This document shows, piece after piece, positions 9,459-16,251 of a DNA stretch of 64,000 nucleotides (position 1 is its first letter; each line of letters opens with the position of its first letter). The notes beneath the pieces are model-generated. The model worked only from the letters and a program-made list of their open reading frames with translations. It had not been told where the DNA came from and searched no databases. Both the position numbers and the translations under genes were made by a program. The DNA comes from Xanthomarina sp035306605 (lineage in GTDB: Bacteria; Bacteroidota; Bacteroidia; Flavobacteriales; Flavobacteriaceae): the NCBI GenBank assembly GCA_035306605.1, contig DATGNR010000056.1. One strand, written 5' to 3'.

Positions 9459-10031
9459 TTATTCTATGTCTAGATTATAAGATATTAGTAGATTTAAGGC
9501 TCCTTCTTTTGAAAATTTGGCTTTATTTAGACTGTTTGATTCTGGATTTATGTAGAAATTATATGCGGTTCTAAAATCTGTCTGTTGTAAATTGCAGTTT
9601 TTGAAGACGCTTTGGCTTAAATTACAGTCTAAAAATTTGGCCTGGCTTAAATTTGCTTCAGAAAAATCAATATTTTCTAAAATGCAGTGATCGAAAACGG
9701 TTTTGTTAAGATTGCATTTGTAGAATGAAGAGAAATTTAAGTTTGATTTATTAAATGCAAATGATAGTAAAAACGGATTACAGTCGGAAAATGAAATGCC
9801 TAACAATTTACATTCCGTAAACAAAGTATCCTTAAAAGTGGTATTTTTCACTTTAACATTACTTAAGTTACAGTTTATAAATTTACATTCAATAAAGGAA
9901 ATAGTGGCTAGATAGCTGTTTGAAAATTCACAATCTATAAAACTACAGTTATCGTATTCTGCTTTTTCTAATTCGTTTTTCGTGAAATCAACTTTATTAA
10001 ATTCTTTATCTAAAATAAGAGGAAGGTTCAT
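9459..10031 (-). CDS. Pentapeptide repeat protein
   Basis: This 190-residue protein is mostly A(D/N)LXX-like pentapeptide repeats with Phe or Leu at the central position (for example CSFID CEFSN, CNLSQ SVFKN CNLQQ TDFRT), predicting a right-handed quadrilateral beta-helix from about residue 15 to 160. Many repeats carry Cys. There is no signal peptide, so it is probably cytoplasmic. Length and fold recall the Qnr/McbG proteins that mimic DNA and protect gyrase, but I see no specific Qnr signature and this role is only a possibility. It has its own -7 box at 10056-10063, right after the terminator of the upstream candidate RNA. Confidence 0.88.
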   Translation of the reverse strand: MNLPLILDKEFNKVDFTKNELEKAEYDNCSFIDCEFSNSYLATISFIECKFINCNLSNVKVKNTTFKDTLFTECKLLGISFSDCNPFLLSFAFNKSNLNFSSFYKCNLNKTVFDHCILENIDFSEANLSQAKFLDCNLSQSVFKNCNLQQTDFRTAYNFYINPESNSLNKAKFSKEGALNLLISYNLDIE

Positions 10032-10055
10032 TTTGTGGATGTGTTTTTAGAAAAT

Positions 10056-10063
10056 CAAAGGTA
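10056..10063 (-). promoter_or_regulatory. -7 promoter element of the pentapeptide protein gene
   Basis: TACCTTTG on the minus strand matches TAnnTTTG. It is 24 nt upstream of the ATG and just downstream of the hairpin at 10094-10137. Confidence 0.4.
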
Positions 10064-10091
10064 GGGAGGATATCTCAAATTATTATCAAAC

Positions 10092-10137
10092 AAAAAGCCA
10101 TATCATACTAGATCTAAATCTACTTTGATATGGCTTT
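10092..10137 (-). terminator. Intrinsic terminator of the candidate RNA
   Basis: A 12-bp perfect stem (10094-10105 with 10126-10137, core AGCCATATCA/TGATATGGCT) encloses a smaller TAGAT/ATCTA stem and is followed on the minus strand by a T-run. No protein gene ends just upstream, which implies a separate transcript. Confidence 0.65.
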
Positions 10138-10602
10138 CTTTGAAATAGCTTAACGTGATCTAATCTAGCATCTCTACTACATGGTATAAACTGTCGTTTA
10201 CACTTTTCAATTCAAGTACTACTATTTCAAAAGAAACATTCGTTTAATACAACTTTCAAAATGTATTGACTTGTTGCCGAAATGTTTCTGATAAATTGTT
10301 TTTCTTGATGTTTTACACTTTGTTTATTGCTATGCAATCTAACTACTTATAAAACATTGCAATGGTTAACTAAATTTACTTTCGTAACATCTAATTAGCA
10401 CAAGCTTTCAACTTCTTTAGGATTCCACTGTAAACAGTCAAACCTTCTACAAGTATCATGATTTCTTGGTGTACATGTATTCACACATATCCTTAAAACC
10501 TCAAAAAACAATTATAATAAAGAACGTTTCTTTTAGAATTTATAAGTAATTCTTTTATGTGAAACCAACAAAACGTCGTTTATAAATTCTAATACTAAGT
10601 TA
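10093..10602 (-). ncRNA. Candidate structured RNA between rplS and the pentapeptide gene (unrecognised)
   Basis: The 701 bp between 10032 and 10732 hold no long open frame but look organised on the minus strand. A promoter-like TTG (10623-10625), 20-bp spacer and TAACTTAG (10595-10602) would start an RNA near 10588. The stretch has several inverted repeats: 13 bp (10533-10545 / 10580-10592), 9 bp (10232-10240 / 10281-10289) enclosing 6 bp (10246-10251 / 10262-10267), and 10 bp (10139-10148 / 10222-10231) enclosing an 8-bp hairpin (10184-10191 / 10196-10203). It ends at a terminator at 10094-10137. I found none of the conserved motifs of tmRNA, RNase P RNA or SRP RNA. It could instead be a long mRNA for the small peptide at 10395-10511, or decayed sequence. 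Confidence 0.4.
10395..10511 (-). CDS. Possible 38-residue Cys-rich peptide inside the candidate RNA
   Basis: A short open frame starting at TTG 10511, right after an in-frame TAA, encodes 38 residues ending KEVESLC. It has five Cys (positions 9, 13, 21, 26, 38) and a polar, charged composition (TCTPRNHDTCRRFDC) unlike a random translation of this AT-rich DNA. There is no signal peptide. The other two frames here are closed by stops. It may be translated from the candidate RNA, or may be chance; without alignments of related genomes I cannot decide. Confidence 0.25.
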   Translation of the reverse strand: MFFEVLRICVNTCTPRNHDTCRRFDCLQWNPKEVESLC

Positions 10603-10625
10603 CGTTATCTTATCCTTAATCACAA
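10595..10625 (-). promoter_or_regulatory. Possible promoter of the candidate RNA
   Basis: On the minus strand, TTG, a 20-bp spacer and TAACTTAG resemble the -33/-7 pair with one mismatch in TAnnTTTG. It lies between the rplS terminator and the inverted-repeat region. Confidence 0.3.
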
Positions 10626-10684
10626 GGGTTTTAACATATTATATATCAACCGGTTATAAACATTAGTTATTAACATTTGTTTAT

Positions 10685-10713
10685 AAAAAAAGCCCTGTAT
10701 TAACAGGGCTTTT
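10685..10713 (-). terminator. Intrinsic terminator of rplS
   Basis: A 10-bp stem (AAAAGCCCTG 10688-10697 with CAGGGCTTTT 10704-10713) with a 6-nt loop is flanked by A and T runs, ending transcription 20 nt after the rplS stop. Confidence 0.9.
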
Positions 10714-10732
10714 CAAGATTATTAAACGTTTA

Positions 10733-11086
10733 TTAACGTTTCATGTTTTCTTTGATTCTTGCTTTCTTACCAGTAAGACCTCTGAAGTAATAGATACGAG
10801 CTCTACGAACTTTACCTTTTTTGTTTACTTCAATTTTCTGTAATGCTGGCATATTGATTGGAATAATACGCTCTACTCCAATAGTTCCAGACATTTTTCT
10901 AATTGTAAAAGTTTCTGTAGATCCAGTCCCTCTTTTTTGAATTACTACACCTTTAAAGAACTGAGTACGAACTTTCTCACCCTCTCTAATTTCATAGTAT
11001 ACTGTAATTGTGTCTCCAGCTTTAAATTCTGGAAAATCCTTTTTTATTACAAATTCGTCTTGTACAAATTTTACTAAAGAATCCAT
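10733..11086 (-). CDS. rplS: 50S ribosomal protein L19
   Basis: L19 is a large-subunit protein at the 30S-50S interface. The 117-residue length and the motifs FKAGDTITVYYEIREG, RTQFFKGVVIQKRG, TIRKMSGTIGVERI and RARIYYFRGLTGKKARI are diagnostic. In many bacteria rplS follows trmD closely; here trmD is next upstream but 210 bp away, with a separate -7 box (11161-11168), a leader that may be regulatory, and a strong terminator. L19 therefore appears to be its own transcription unit. Confidence 0.97.
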   Translation of the reverse strand: MDSLVKFVQDEFVIKKDFPEFKAGDTITVYYEIREGEKVRTQFFKGVVIQKRGTGSTETFTIRKMSGTIGVERIIPINMPALQKIEVNKKGKVRRARIYYFRGLTGKKARIKENMKR

Positions 11087-11160
11087 ATCTTTATATTTAA
11101 TTATAATTTTTTCGAAACAACATATACGATTCTCGCCAGAGGTTAACCCGAAATTGGGTG
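11087..11160 (-). promoter_or_regulatory. rplS mRNA leader, candidate L19 autoregulatory leader
   Basis: The transcript predicted from the -7 box has a leader of about 70 nt. It contains a short hairpin ACCC/GGGT (loop AATTTC) and the GC-richer block CTCTGGCGAGAATCG, in contrast to the AT-rich surroundings. An L19-Flavobacteria ribosomal leader class has been described, and position and size fit, but I could not check the structure against its model. Confidence 0.4.
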
Positions 11161-11168
11161 CAAATATA
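11161..11168 (-). promoter_or_regulatory. -7 promoter element of rplS
   Basis: TATATTTG on the minus strand fits TAnnTTTG, about 75 nt upstream of the L19 start codon. Confidence 0.5.
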
Positions 11169-11295
11169 AGTAAAAACTTTTATGTAGTATTATATAAGTT
11201 AAAAGTTTTTTTTCTTTTTTTGTAACCTATTCTAATGACTTAAAGTCTTAGTTTTCTTCAGATTAGCAATCCAAAAACAATTTATTAGGTTACTA

Positions 11296-11973
11296 CTAAT
11301 CATTTAGTAAGTCTGGACGTCTGTTTTTTGTGTGTTCGTAGGCTTTCTCCTCTCTCCATTTTTCAATTTCAGGAAAGTTACCACTAAATAGCACTTCTGG
11401 AACCTGCCAACCTTTATAGTCTCTCGGACGGGTGTAAATAGGTGGTGCTAATAAGTTATCTTGAAAAGAATCTGTTAAAGCAGAAGTTTCATTTCCTAGA
11501 ACACCAGGAATTAGTCGGATAATAGCGTCACATAAAACAGCAGCTCCAAGTTCTCCTCCGGAAAGCACATAATCTCCAATTGAAATCTCGCGCGTAATAA
11601 AATGATCGCGTACTCTTTGGTCTACACCTTTATAATGCCCGCAGAGAATAATAATGTTTTCTTTTAATGACAAATGATTAGCTATGCCTTGGTTTAAGGT
11701 TTCGCCATCTGGAGTCATGTAAATAACTTCATCGTAATTTCTTTCAGATTTTAATTTAGTTATACACTTATCGATTGGTTCTATCATCATGACCATGCCT
11801 GCGCCACCACCAAACTGGTAGTCGTCAATAGTTTTGTAATTATCTGTTGTGAAGTCTCTTAAGTTGTGGAAATGTACTTCTACTAAATTGGCTTCAATGG
11901 CTCTTTTTAAAATAGAGGCTTCAAACGGACTTTTTAGTAATTCGGGTAAAACGGTAATAATATCTATGCGCAT
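11296..11973 (-). CDS. trmD: tRNA (guanine37-N1)-methyltransferase
   Basis: TrmD methylates G37 next to the anticodon of tRNAs reading CNN codons, using S-adenosylmethionine, to prevent +1 frameshifting. The 225-residue protein shows the SPOUT trefoil-knot motifs: the N terminus MRIDIITVLPELLKSPFEASI, YQFGGGAGMVM near residue 55, LCGHYKGVDQRV near 110 and EISIGDYVLSGGE near 128. An in-frame TATATTTG box at 11992-11999 gives it its own promoter, so the usual rpsP-rimM-trmD-rplS operon is broken up here. Confidence 0.97.
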   Translation of the reverse strand: MRIDIITVLPELLKSPFEASILKRAIEANLVEVHFHNLRDFTTDNYKTIDDYQFGGGAGMVMMIEPIDKCITKLKSERNYDEVIYMTPDGETLNQGIANHLSLKENIIILCGHYKGVDQRVRDHFITREISIGDYVLSGGELGAAVLCDAIIRLIPGVLGNETSALTDSFQDNLLAPPIYTRPRDYKGWQVPEVLFSGNFPEIEKWREEKAYEHTKNRRPDLLND

Positions 11974-11991
11974 GATAAGACTTTAGAACTG

Positions 11992-11999
11992 CAAATATA
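11992..11999 (-). promoter_or_regulatory. -7 promoter element of trmD
   Basis: TATATTTG on the minus strand, 18 nt before the trmD ATG. No clear -33 TTG. Confidence 0.4.
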
Positions 12000-12035
12000 C
12001 TTGAAATGTTTTATGAAATTTTTAGTTTTAATGAG

Positions 12036-12076
12036 GAAGTTACCTTAATTATAATTTTCTAAATTAAGGTAACTTC
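12036..12076. repeat. Perfect 15-bp inverted repeat upstream of trmD
   Basis: Arms 12036-12050 and 12062-12076 (GAAGTTACCTTAATT and its complement) flank an 11-nt loop. No T-run follows on either strand, so it is not a textbook terminator. It lies between the terminator of the upstream gene and the trmD -7 box. Confidence 0.7.
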
Positions 12077-12124
12077 ATGAAAACGATTTTTGATAATATA
12101 AAGGGGAAATAACAACGGAGTAAA

Positions 12125-12156
12125 AAAAAACTGTAAACGAAAATTTACAGTTTTTT
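12125..12156 (-). terminator. Intrinsic terminator of the coiled-coil membrane protein gene
   Basis: A 13-bp stem (12125-12137 with 12144-12156, core CTGTAAA/TTTACAG) with a 6-nt loop and A/T flanks lies just downstream of the stop at 12174. Confidence 0.85.
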
Positions 12157-12173
12157 ATAATAGAACTAATTTT

Positions 12174-12770
12174 CTATTTATGTTTATTTAATTCGTCTTG
12201 TAGTTGACGTCTTACTTTTTGTTCTCTTTCCAATGCTACTTTTCGATGTTCTTCAAATTCTTCTTCAATTTCTGATAGTGCATTTTTTGCTTCTTTTGTA
12301 ACTAAATTACTATTCTTAAATTTATAAATAAATAATAACAAGAATGCTAGTAACAACCCGATAATTGACCACATCAATGCATTGTAATTAGATTTACTCA
12401 TTTGTAAACCAAATAAAGACATATTGTCTTTTTCTGAAGTAGTTTTGTCTAAAACTTGTTGAGTGTTAGCTAAATTAGATTTTAATAAGGCAGTTTCTTC
12501 TGCCTGATTTTTTATAACCAATTTAGTGCTGTCCAATTGAGTTTGGATTGCTTTTAAAGAATCCAAAGTGTGAGATTTTAAAGTGTACAACCAATTTTCT
12601 TTAACAACTTTGTAGTCTTGATAGTTATTAGAACGCTTAATAACATAATTGAACTGGTTATCCAAACTTCCGCTAGTTAACGAAAGTTTATCGTCGTCTG
12701 ATTGCTCTTGTGCGTAGGTATTAAAAGAAATAATGCAAAGGACGAACAATAAGGATTTAAAAATTTTCAT
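12174..12770 (-). CDS. Exported coiled-coil protein with one membrane helix
   Basis: This 198-residue protein has a signal peptide (residues 1-20, ending NTYAQ), a coiled-coil region (about 60-115, rich in Gln, Lys, Ser and Leu), one membrane helix (about 131-150, WSIIGLLLAFLLLFIYKF) and a charged C-terminal coil (about 160-198). I recognise it as a flavobacterial family often found near trmD. It has no methyltransferase motif, so any tRNA methyltransferase label from its position would be wrong. A role in the cell envelope is inferred from topology only. Confidence 0.75.
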   Translation of the reverse strand: MKIFKSLLFVLCIISFNTYAQEQSDDDKLSLTSGSLDNQFNYVIKRSNNYQDYKVVKENWLYTLKSHTLDSLKAIQTQLDSTKLVIKNQAEETALLKSNLANTQQVLDKTTSEKDNMSLFGLQMSKSNYNALMWSIIGLLLAFLLLFIYKFKNSNLVTKEAKNALSEIEEEFEEHRKVALEREQKVRRQLQDELNKHK

Positions 12771-12842
12771 TTGGGATTTTTTGTTTTTAAATGTTTATAA
12801 TACGAAATTAAGGAATTAAGTTTAGTTTTAATTACCATTTAT

Positions 12843-12866
12843 GAAAAAGCCTCACTTTGTGAGGCT
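12843..12866 (-). terminator. Second hairpin terminator downstream of gap
   Basis: An 8-bp stem (AGCCTCAC 12848-12855 with GTGAGGCT 12859-12866) with a 3-nt loop precedes a T-run on the minus strand. No gene ends just before it; the gap terminator is about 125 bp upstream. Confidence 0.7.
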
Positions 12867-12991
12867 AATTTTATATACGAATAGAAGCAAATTTTAGATG
12901 TTTAAAAACTCTTAAATTTTGAATACTTCTAATGGTGTCATGGTTTCTTGTGGTTATCAAAACATAAATTAATAGAGAGTTGCACGCAAAA

Positions 12992-13028
12992 AAAAAAATC
13001 TTGCTTTATACAAAAACAAGATTTTTTT
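12992..13028 (-). terminator. Intrinsic terminator of the GAPDH gene
   Basis: A 12-bp stem (12992-13003 with 13017-13028, core ATCTTG/CAAGAT) with a 13-nt loop is followed by a T-run on the minus strand, 22 nt after the gap stop. Confidence 0.85.
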
Positions 13029-13049
13029 AATATCAATTTTAGTGTGATA

Positions 13050-14498
13050 CTAGTAATATGTATAACGTCTTACTTTAGCAATGTGTTTTGCTAAGCGAAT
13101 AACTTGGTGGCTATAACCATATTCGTTATCGTACCATATATATAGTAGTACATTTTTCCCATCTTTTCTAACAATAGTTGCTTTACTATCGTAAATAGAT
13201 GGAGCAGAGCTACCAACAATATCGCTAGAAACTAACTCATCGCTTAATTCATATTTAATTTGTTCTACTAAATCACCTTCAATAGCGGAGTTTTTAATGA
13301 TAGCGTTGATGCCTTCAAGGGAAGTTTCTTTTTCCAATTCCAAACTTAAAATAGCTAAGGAACCATTTGGAACAGGGACACGAATTGCATTAGATGTTAA
13401 TTTTCCTTCTAAAGCAGGTAGTGCTTTTGCAACGGCGCTTCCAGCTCCAGTTTCTGTAATTACCATGTTTAATGCAGCTGCACGTCCACGACGGTATTTT
13501 TTATGAAAGTTATCTACTAAGTTTTGATCGTTTGTGTAAGCGTGAATTGTTTCAAGATGTCCACTTTTTACTCCTAATGTATCTTCTACTACTTTTAAAA
13601 TAGGTGTAATAGCATTAGTAGTACATGATGCAGCAGAAAAGATATCTACTTCGTCTGGGTTGTGCTCTAAATGGTTTACTCCGTGAACAATATTTGGAAC
13701 ACCTTTTCCTGGAGCTGTAAGTAATACTTTATCTGCACCTTTTGAAGATAAATGTCTGCTCAAAGCTTCTTTGTCTCTAAAAGCTCCAGTATTATCTATT
13801 ACTAAAGCATTGTTAATACCGTAGCTTGTATAATCAATGTCTTCCGGATTGTCTGCTGAAATAATTTTAACAGTTGTTCCGTTAATTATTAATGCACTAT
13901 TCTCTAAATCTGCAATTACAGTTCCTGGAAAATCTCCATGAACTGAGTCGTTTCTTAATAAAGACGCTCTTTTTTCTAAAACTGTTTGGTCTATGGTACC
14001 ACGAGTAACTATGGCTCTTAAACGCAACTGACTACCTCTACCGGTAAGTGTTATTAATTCACGAGCAACTAAACGTCCAATTCTACCAAATCCGTAAAGA
14101 ACAACATCTTTAGGTTTTATAATGTTTTGTTTGTTGGCATCTTTTAATTTATCGGCAACAAAAGCTAAAGCGTTACTAAATTTTTTCTCTTCTAAATGAA
14201 ATTCGTAAGTTAACTTTCCAATATCCAGTCTAGCTGGTGGTAAATCTAAAGTTTGAATAGCTTGCGCAATTTCAACAGAATCGAAGATAGAAATTGGTTT
14301 TTGAACAACTTCGCCTGCGTATTCGTGTAGATTTAAAATTTGGCTAACATTTCTATCGATTAATTGGTTTCTGAAAAGTACCAATTCAATAGATTTGTCG
14401 TACCAAAGGTCGCTTACTATTTTAATAAACTCTACTGTAGCTTTTCTTCTATCCGCTTGAAATGCTAACTCGTTTTCAAAAGTTTCGTTAAAACTCAT
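13050..14498 (-). CDS. gap: Glyceraldehyde-3-phosphate dehydrogenase, long form
   Basis: GAPDH interconverts glyceraldehyde 3-phosphate and 1,3-bisphosphoglycerate. The Rossmann motif GFGRIGR is at residues 136-142 and the catalytic nucleophile is Cys292 in SAASCTTNAITP; the sugar-binding stretch GRAAALNMVITETGAGSAVAKALP follows. At 482 residues it carries a helical N-terminal extension of about 130 residues absent from the classical enzyme of about 335 residues. A long form like this is found in many Bacteroidota, often beside a second, short GAPDH elsewhere. Whether it runs in glycolysis or gluconeogenesis, and whether it uses NAD or NADP, cannot be read from the sequence. The unit is monocistronic, with a -7 box at 14590-14597. 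Confidence 0.94.
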   Translation of the reverse strand: MSFNETFENELAFQADRRKATVEFIKIVSDLWYDKSIELVLFRNQLIDRNVSQILNLHEYAGEVVQKPISIFDSVEIAQAIQTLDLPPARLDIGKLTYEFHLEEKKFSNALAFVADKLKDANKQNIIKPKDVVLYGFGRIGRLVARELITLTGRGSQLRLRAIVTRGTIDQTVLEKRASLLRNDSVHGDFPGTVIADLENSALIINGTTVKIISADNPEDIDYTSYGINNALVIDNTGAFRDKEALSRHLSSKGADKVLLTAPGKGVPNIVHGVNHLEHNPDEVDIFSAASCTTNAITPILKVVEDTLGVKSGHLETIHAYTNDQNLVDNFHKKYRRGRAAALNMVITETGAGSAVAKALPALEGKLTSNAIRVPVPNGSLAILSLELEKETSLEGINAIIKNSAIEGDLVEQIKYELSDELVSSDIVGSSAPSIYDSKATIVRKDGKNVLLYIWYDNEYGYSHQVIRLAKHIAKVRRYTYY

Positions 14499-14589
14499 TG
14501 TTTTAAATTTTTAGTATGTGTCTGCTTTGTAGCTAGACTGGTTGTTAAATATTTTTCAGCTATATAAATGACTGAGTTGAATTTGGATG

Positions 14590-14597
14590 CAAAAATA
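14590..14597 (-). promoter_or_regulatory. -7 promoter element of gap
   Basis: TATTTTTG on the minus strand, about 90 nt upstream of the gap ATG and after the htrA terminator. Confidence 0.4.
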
Positions 14598-14626
14598 AGA
14601 CATTTTTAATGTATTTATACTCAGTT

Positions 14627-14663
14627 TTAAAAATAAAAATCCTCTAGAGTTTACTAGAGGATT
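14627..14663 (-). terminator. Intrinsic terminator of the HtrA protease gene
   Basis: A 10-bp stem (AATCCTCTAG 14638-14647 with CTAGAGGATT 14654-14663) with a 6-nt loop is followed by an interrupted T-run on the minus strand. Confidence 0.8.
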
Positions 14664-14686
14664 GTTGTTAATTTTATTTAAAATGT

Positions 14687-16099
14687 TTATTTGAAATTAT
14701 ATCGTTCTATTTCACCTTTAGAGTTTATAAGTTCTATTCTTAAAGGTTCGTAATCTGATTTATTACTTATAATTTCCTGAACATCATCTACATTATAGAC
14801 TTTACTATTATTAATAGAAATAACAATATCTCCTTCTTTAACGCCATTTGCTCTTAAATACTTGGAATAGGTTTGGCTTAAGTTTGTAATTTTTACCCCG
14901 TTATCCGTTTTGTATTTTTTGAGTTCTGCTTTTGTGGCATTTTTTACAATTCCTAACTGCGGAATTGTATAAGTTAGATTTCTATTAAGTGTTACAGACA
15001 TTTCTTTTATATGTCCGTTTCTTAAAATTGTTACATTAACGACGTCATTTGGACGTTTGGTAGATAAATATCCTGTTAAATCGGAGAATTTTGAAATCTT
15101 CACATGATCAATCTTCTTTATAATATCCCCAGATTTAAGACCAGCCTTGTAGGCTCCTGATTCTTCTTCTACAGAATCAATATAGAAACCTTCTGTTTCT
15201 GCTAAGCTTAATTTTTCAGCAAAACTACTATTTAAGGCTCCTCCGGAAACCCCTAAAACACCTTTTTGAACATTTCCGTATTCTAGAATGTCTTCAACAA
15301 CCTTTCTAGCAATATTACTTGGAACTGCAAAAGAATAACCAATGTAAGAACCGGTTTGCGATGAAATGGCTGTGTTAATTCCAATTAAATCACCATGAGT
15401 ATTTACCAAAGCACCCCCAGAGTTTCCTGGATTTACTGCAGCGTCGGTTTGGATAAAGGACTGTGTGCTTCTACCTCCTGTTAAATCTCTAGATTTAGCA
15501 CTTATAATTCCTGCGGTTACTGTGGATGTTAGGTTAAAAGGGTTTCCAACTGCTAGGACCCATTCACCAATTTTAGCTTGATCACTATCACCAAATGTGG
15601 TGTAAGGTAAATCATGTTCGGTTTCAATTTTTAATAAAGCAATATCTGTTTTATCGTCTGAACCTATTATTTCTGCGTTGTATGTGCTATTGTCGTTTAG
15701 AGTAACTGAAAGTTCTTTCGAGCCAGCAATAACGTGGTTGTTTGTGATTATATATCCGTCTGGTGAAATTATCACACCTGATCCTGAACCAATTTGTGGA
15801 CGTTTAGGAGATCTTCCAAAAAATAAATCCTCGAAAGTCATCTGCCCAGAATTTCCAATAGAAGTGCTTTTAACATGAACTACTGTATGAATTGTTTTAT
15901 CAGCAGCTTTAGTGAAATCAATACTGTTTTCAGGGATAAAACTAGAATTTGAATAATTGTTCACAGGAAAAACTGCAGGGGCAGACTCTGTTTGAACAGT
16001 TGTTTGTGTATGGTCTTTTTCTATAAAAAGTTTGTAGGATGAAAGTGTAATAATTCCACCTAAAACAGAAACTAAAACTAGAGTTGTTATCTTTTTCAT
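14687..16099 (-). CDS. HtrA/Deg-family periplasmic serine protease
   Basis: This 470-residue envelope protease-chaperone has an N-terminal signal or anchor helix (about residues 5-25), a trypsin-like domain with the triad His122 (NNHVIA), Asp152 (DDKTDIALLKI) and Ser227 (NPGNSGGAL), and two PDZ domains (about 275-370 and 385-465). It should degrade misfolded exported proteins. No TAnnTTTG box lies at its start, suggesting a non-standard promoter. The shared region with divergent dapF contains four TTTAAC repeats (GTTAAA in the htrA direction) spaced 10-12 bp, which may be a regulator site. Confidence 0.94.
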   Translation of the reverse strand: MKKITTLVLVSVLGGIITLSSYKLFIEKDHTQTTVQTESAPAVFPVNNYSNSSFIPENSIDFTKAADKTIHTVVHVKSTSIGNSGQMTFEDLFFGRSPKRPQIGSGSGVIISPDGYIITNNHVIAGSKELSVTLNDNSTYNAEIIGSDDKTDIALLKIETEHDLPYTTFGDSDQAKIGEWVLAVGNPFNLTSTVTAGIISAKSRDLTGGRSTQSFIQTDAAVNPGNSGGALVNTHGDLIGINTAISSQTGSYIGYSFAVPSNIARKVVEDILEYGNVQKGVLGVSGGALNSSFAEKLSLAETEGFYIDSVEEESGAYKAGLKSGDIIKKIDHVKISKFSDLTGYLSTKRPNDVVNVTILRNGHIKEMSVTLNRNLTYTIPQLGIVKNATKAELKKYKTDNGVKITNLSQTYSKYLRANGVKEGDIVISINNSKVYNVDDVQEIISNKSDYEPLRIELINSKGEIERYNFK

Positions 16100-16172
16100 T
16101 ATTTAATAGAATTATATGGTTTATAGCTCAATTACGATTAAAATTAATTTTTTCTTTAATTCATTTTTAATT

Positions 16173-16211
16173 TTTAACGATTTTTAACTTCGTATTTAAC
16201 GAGTGTTTAAC
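16173..16211. promoter_or_regulatory. Array of four TTTAAC direct repeats between htrA and dapF
   Basis: TTTAAC occurs at 16173, 16183, 16195 and 16206, spaced 10, 12 and 11 bp, that is about one helical turn. Direct repeats at this spacing are typical of OmpR/PhoB-type response regulators. The array lies just upstream of the dapF -7 box and about 75 bp from the htrA start. Confidence 0.45.
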
Positions 16212-16235
16212 AAGATGATTAATCGTCTTAATTCT

Positions 16236-16243
16236 TATATTTG
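16236..16243 (+). promoter_or_regulatory. -7 promoter element of dapF
   Basis: TATATTTG, 8 nt upstream of the dapF ATG, implying a very short leader. The near-palindrome GATGATTAATCGTC lies just upstream. Confidence 0.5.
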
Positions 16244-16251
16244 CCTGACTT

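Noticed and set aside
10093..10602. tmRNA, RNase P RNA or SRP RNA in the gene-free stretch
   Set aside because: No tRNA-like ends, no GAGGAAAGTC-type core and no GC-rich SRP hairpin are present; the sequence is too AT-rich and the stems do not match.
12174..12770. Labelling the coiled-coil membrane protein as a tRNA methyltransferase
   Set aside because: The true TrmD is the next gene; this protein has no SPOUT or SAM-binding motif.
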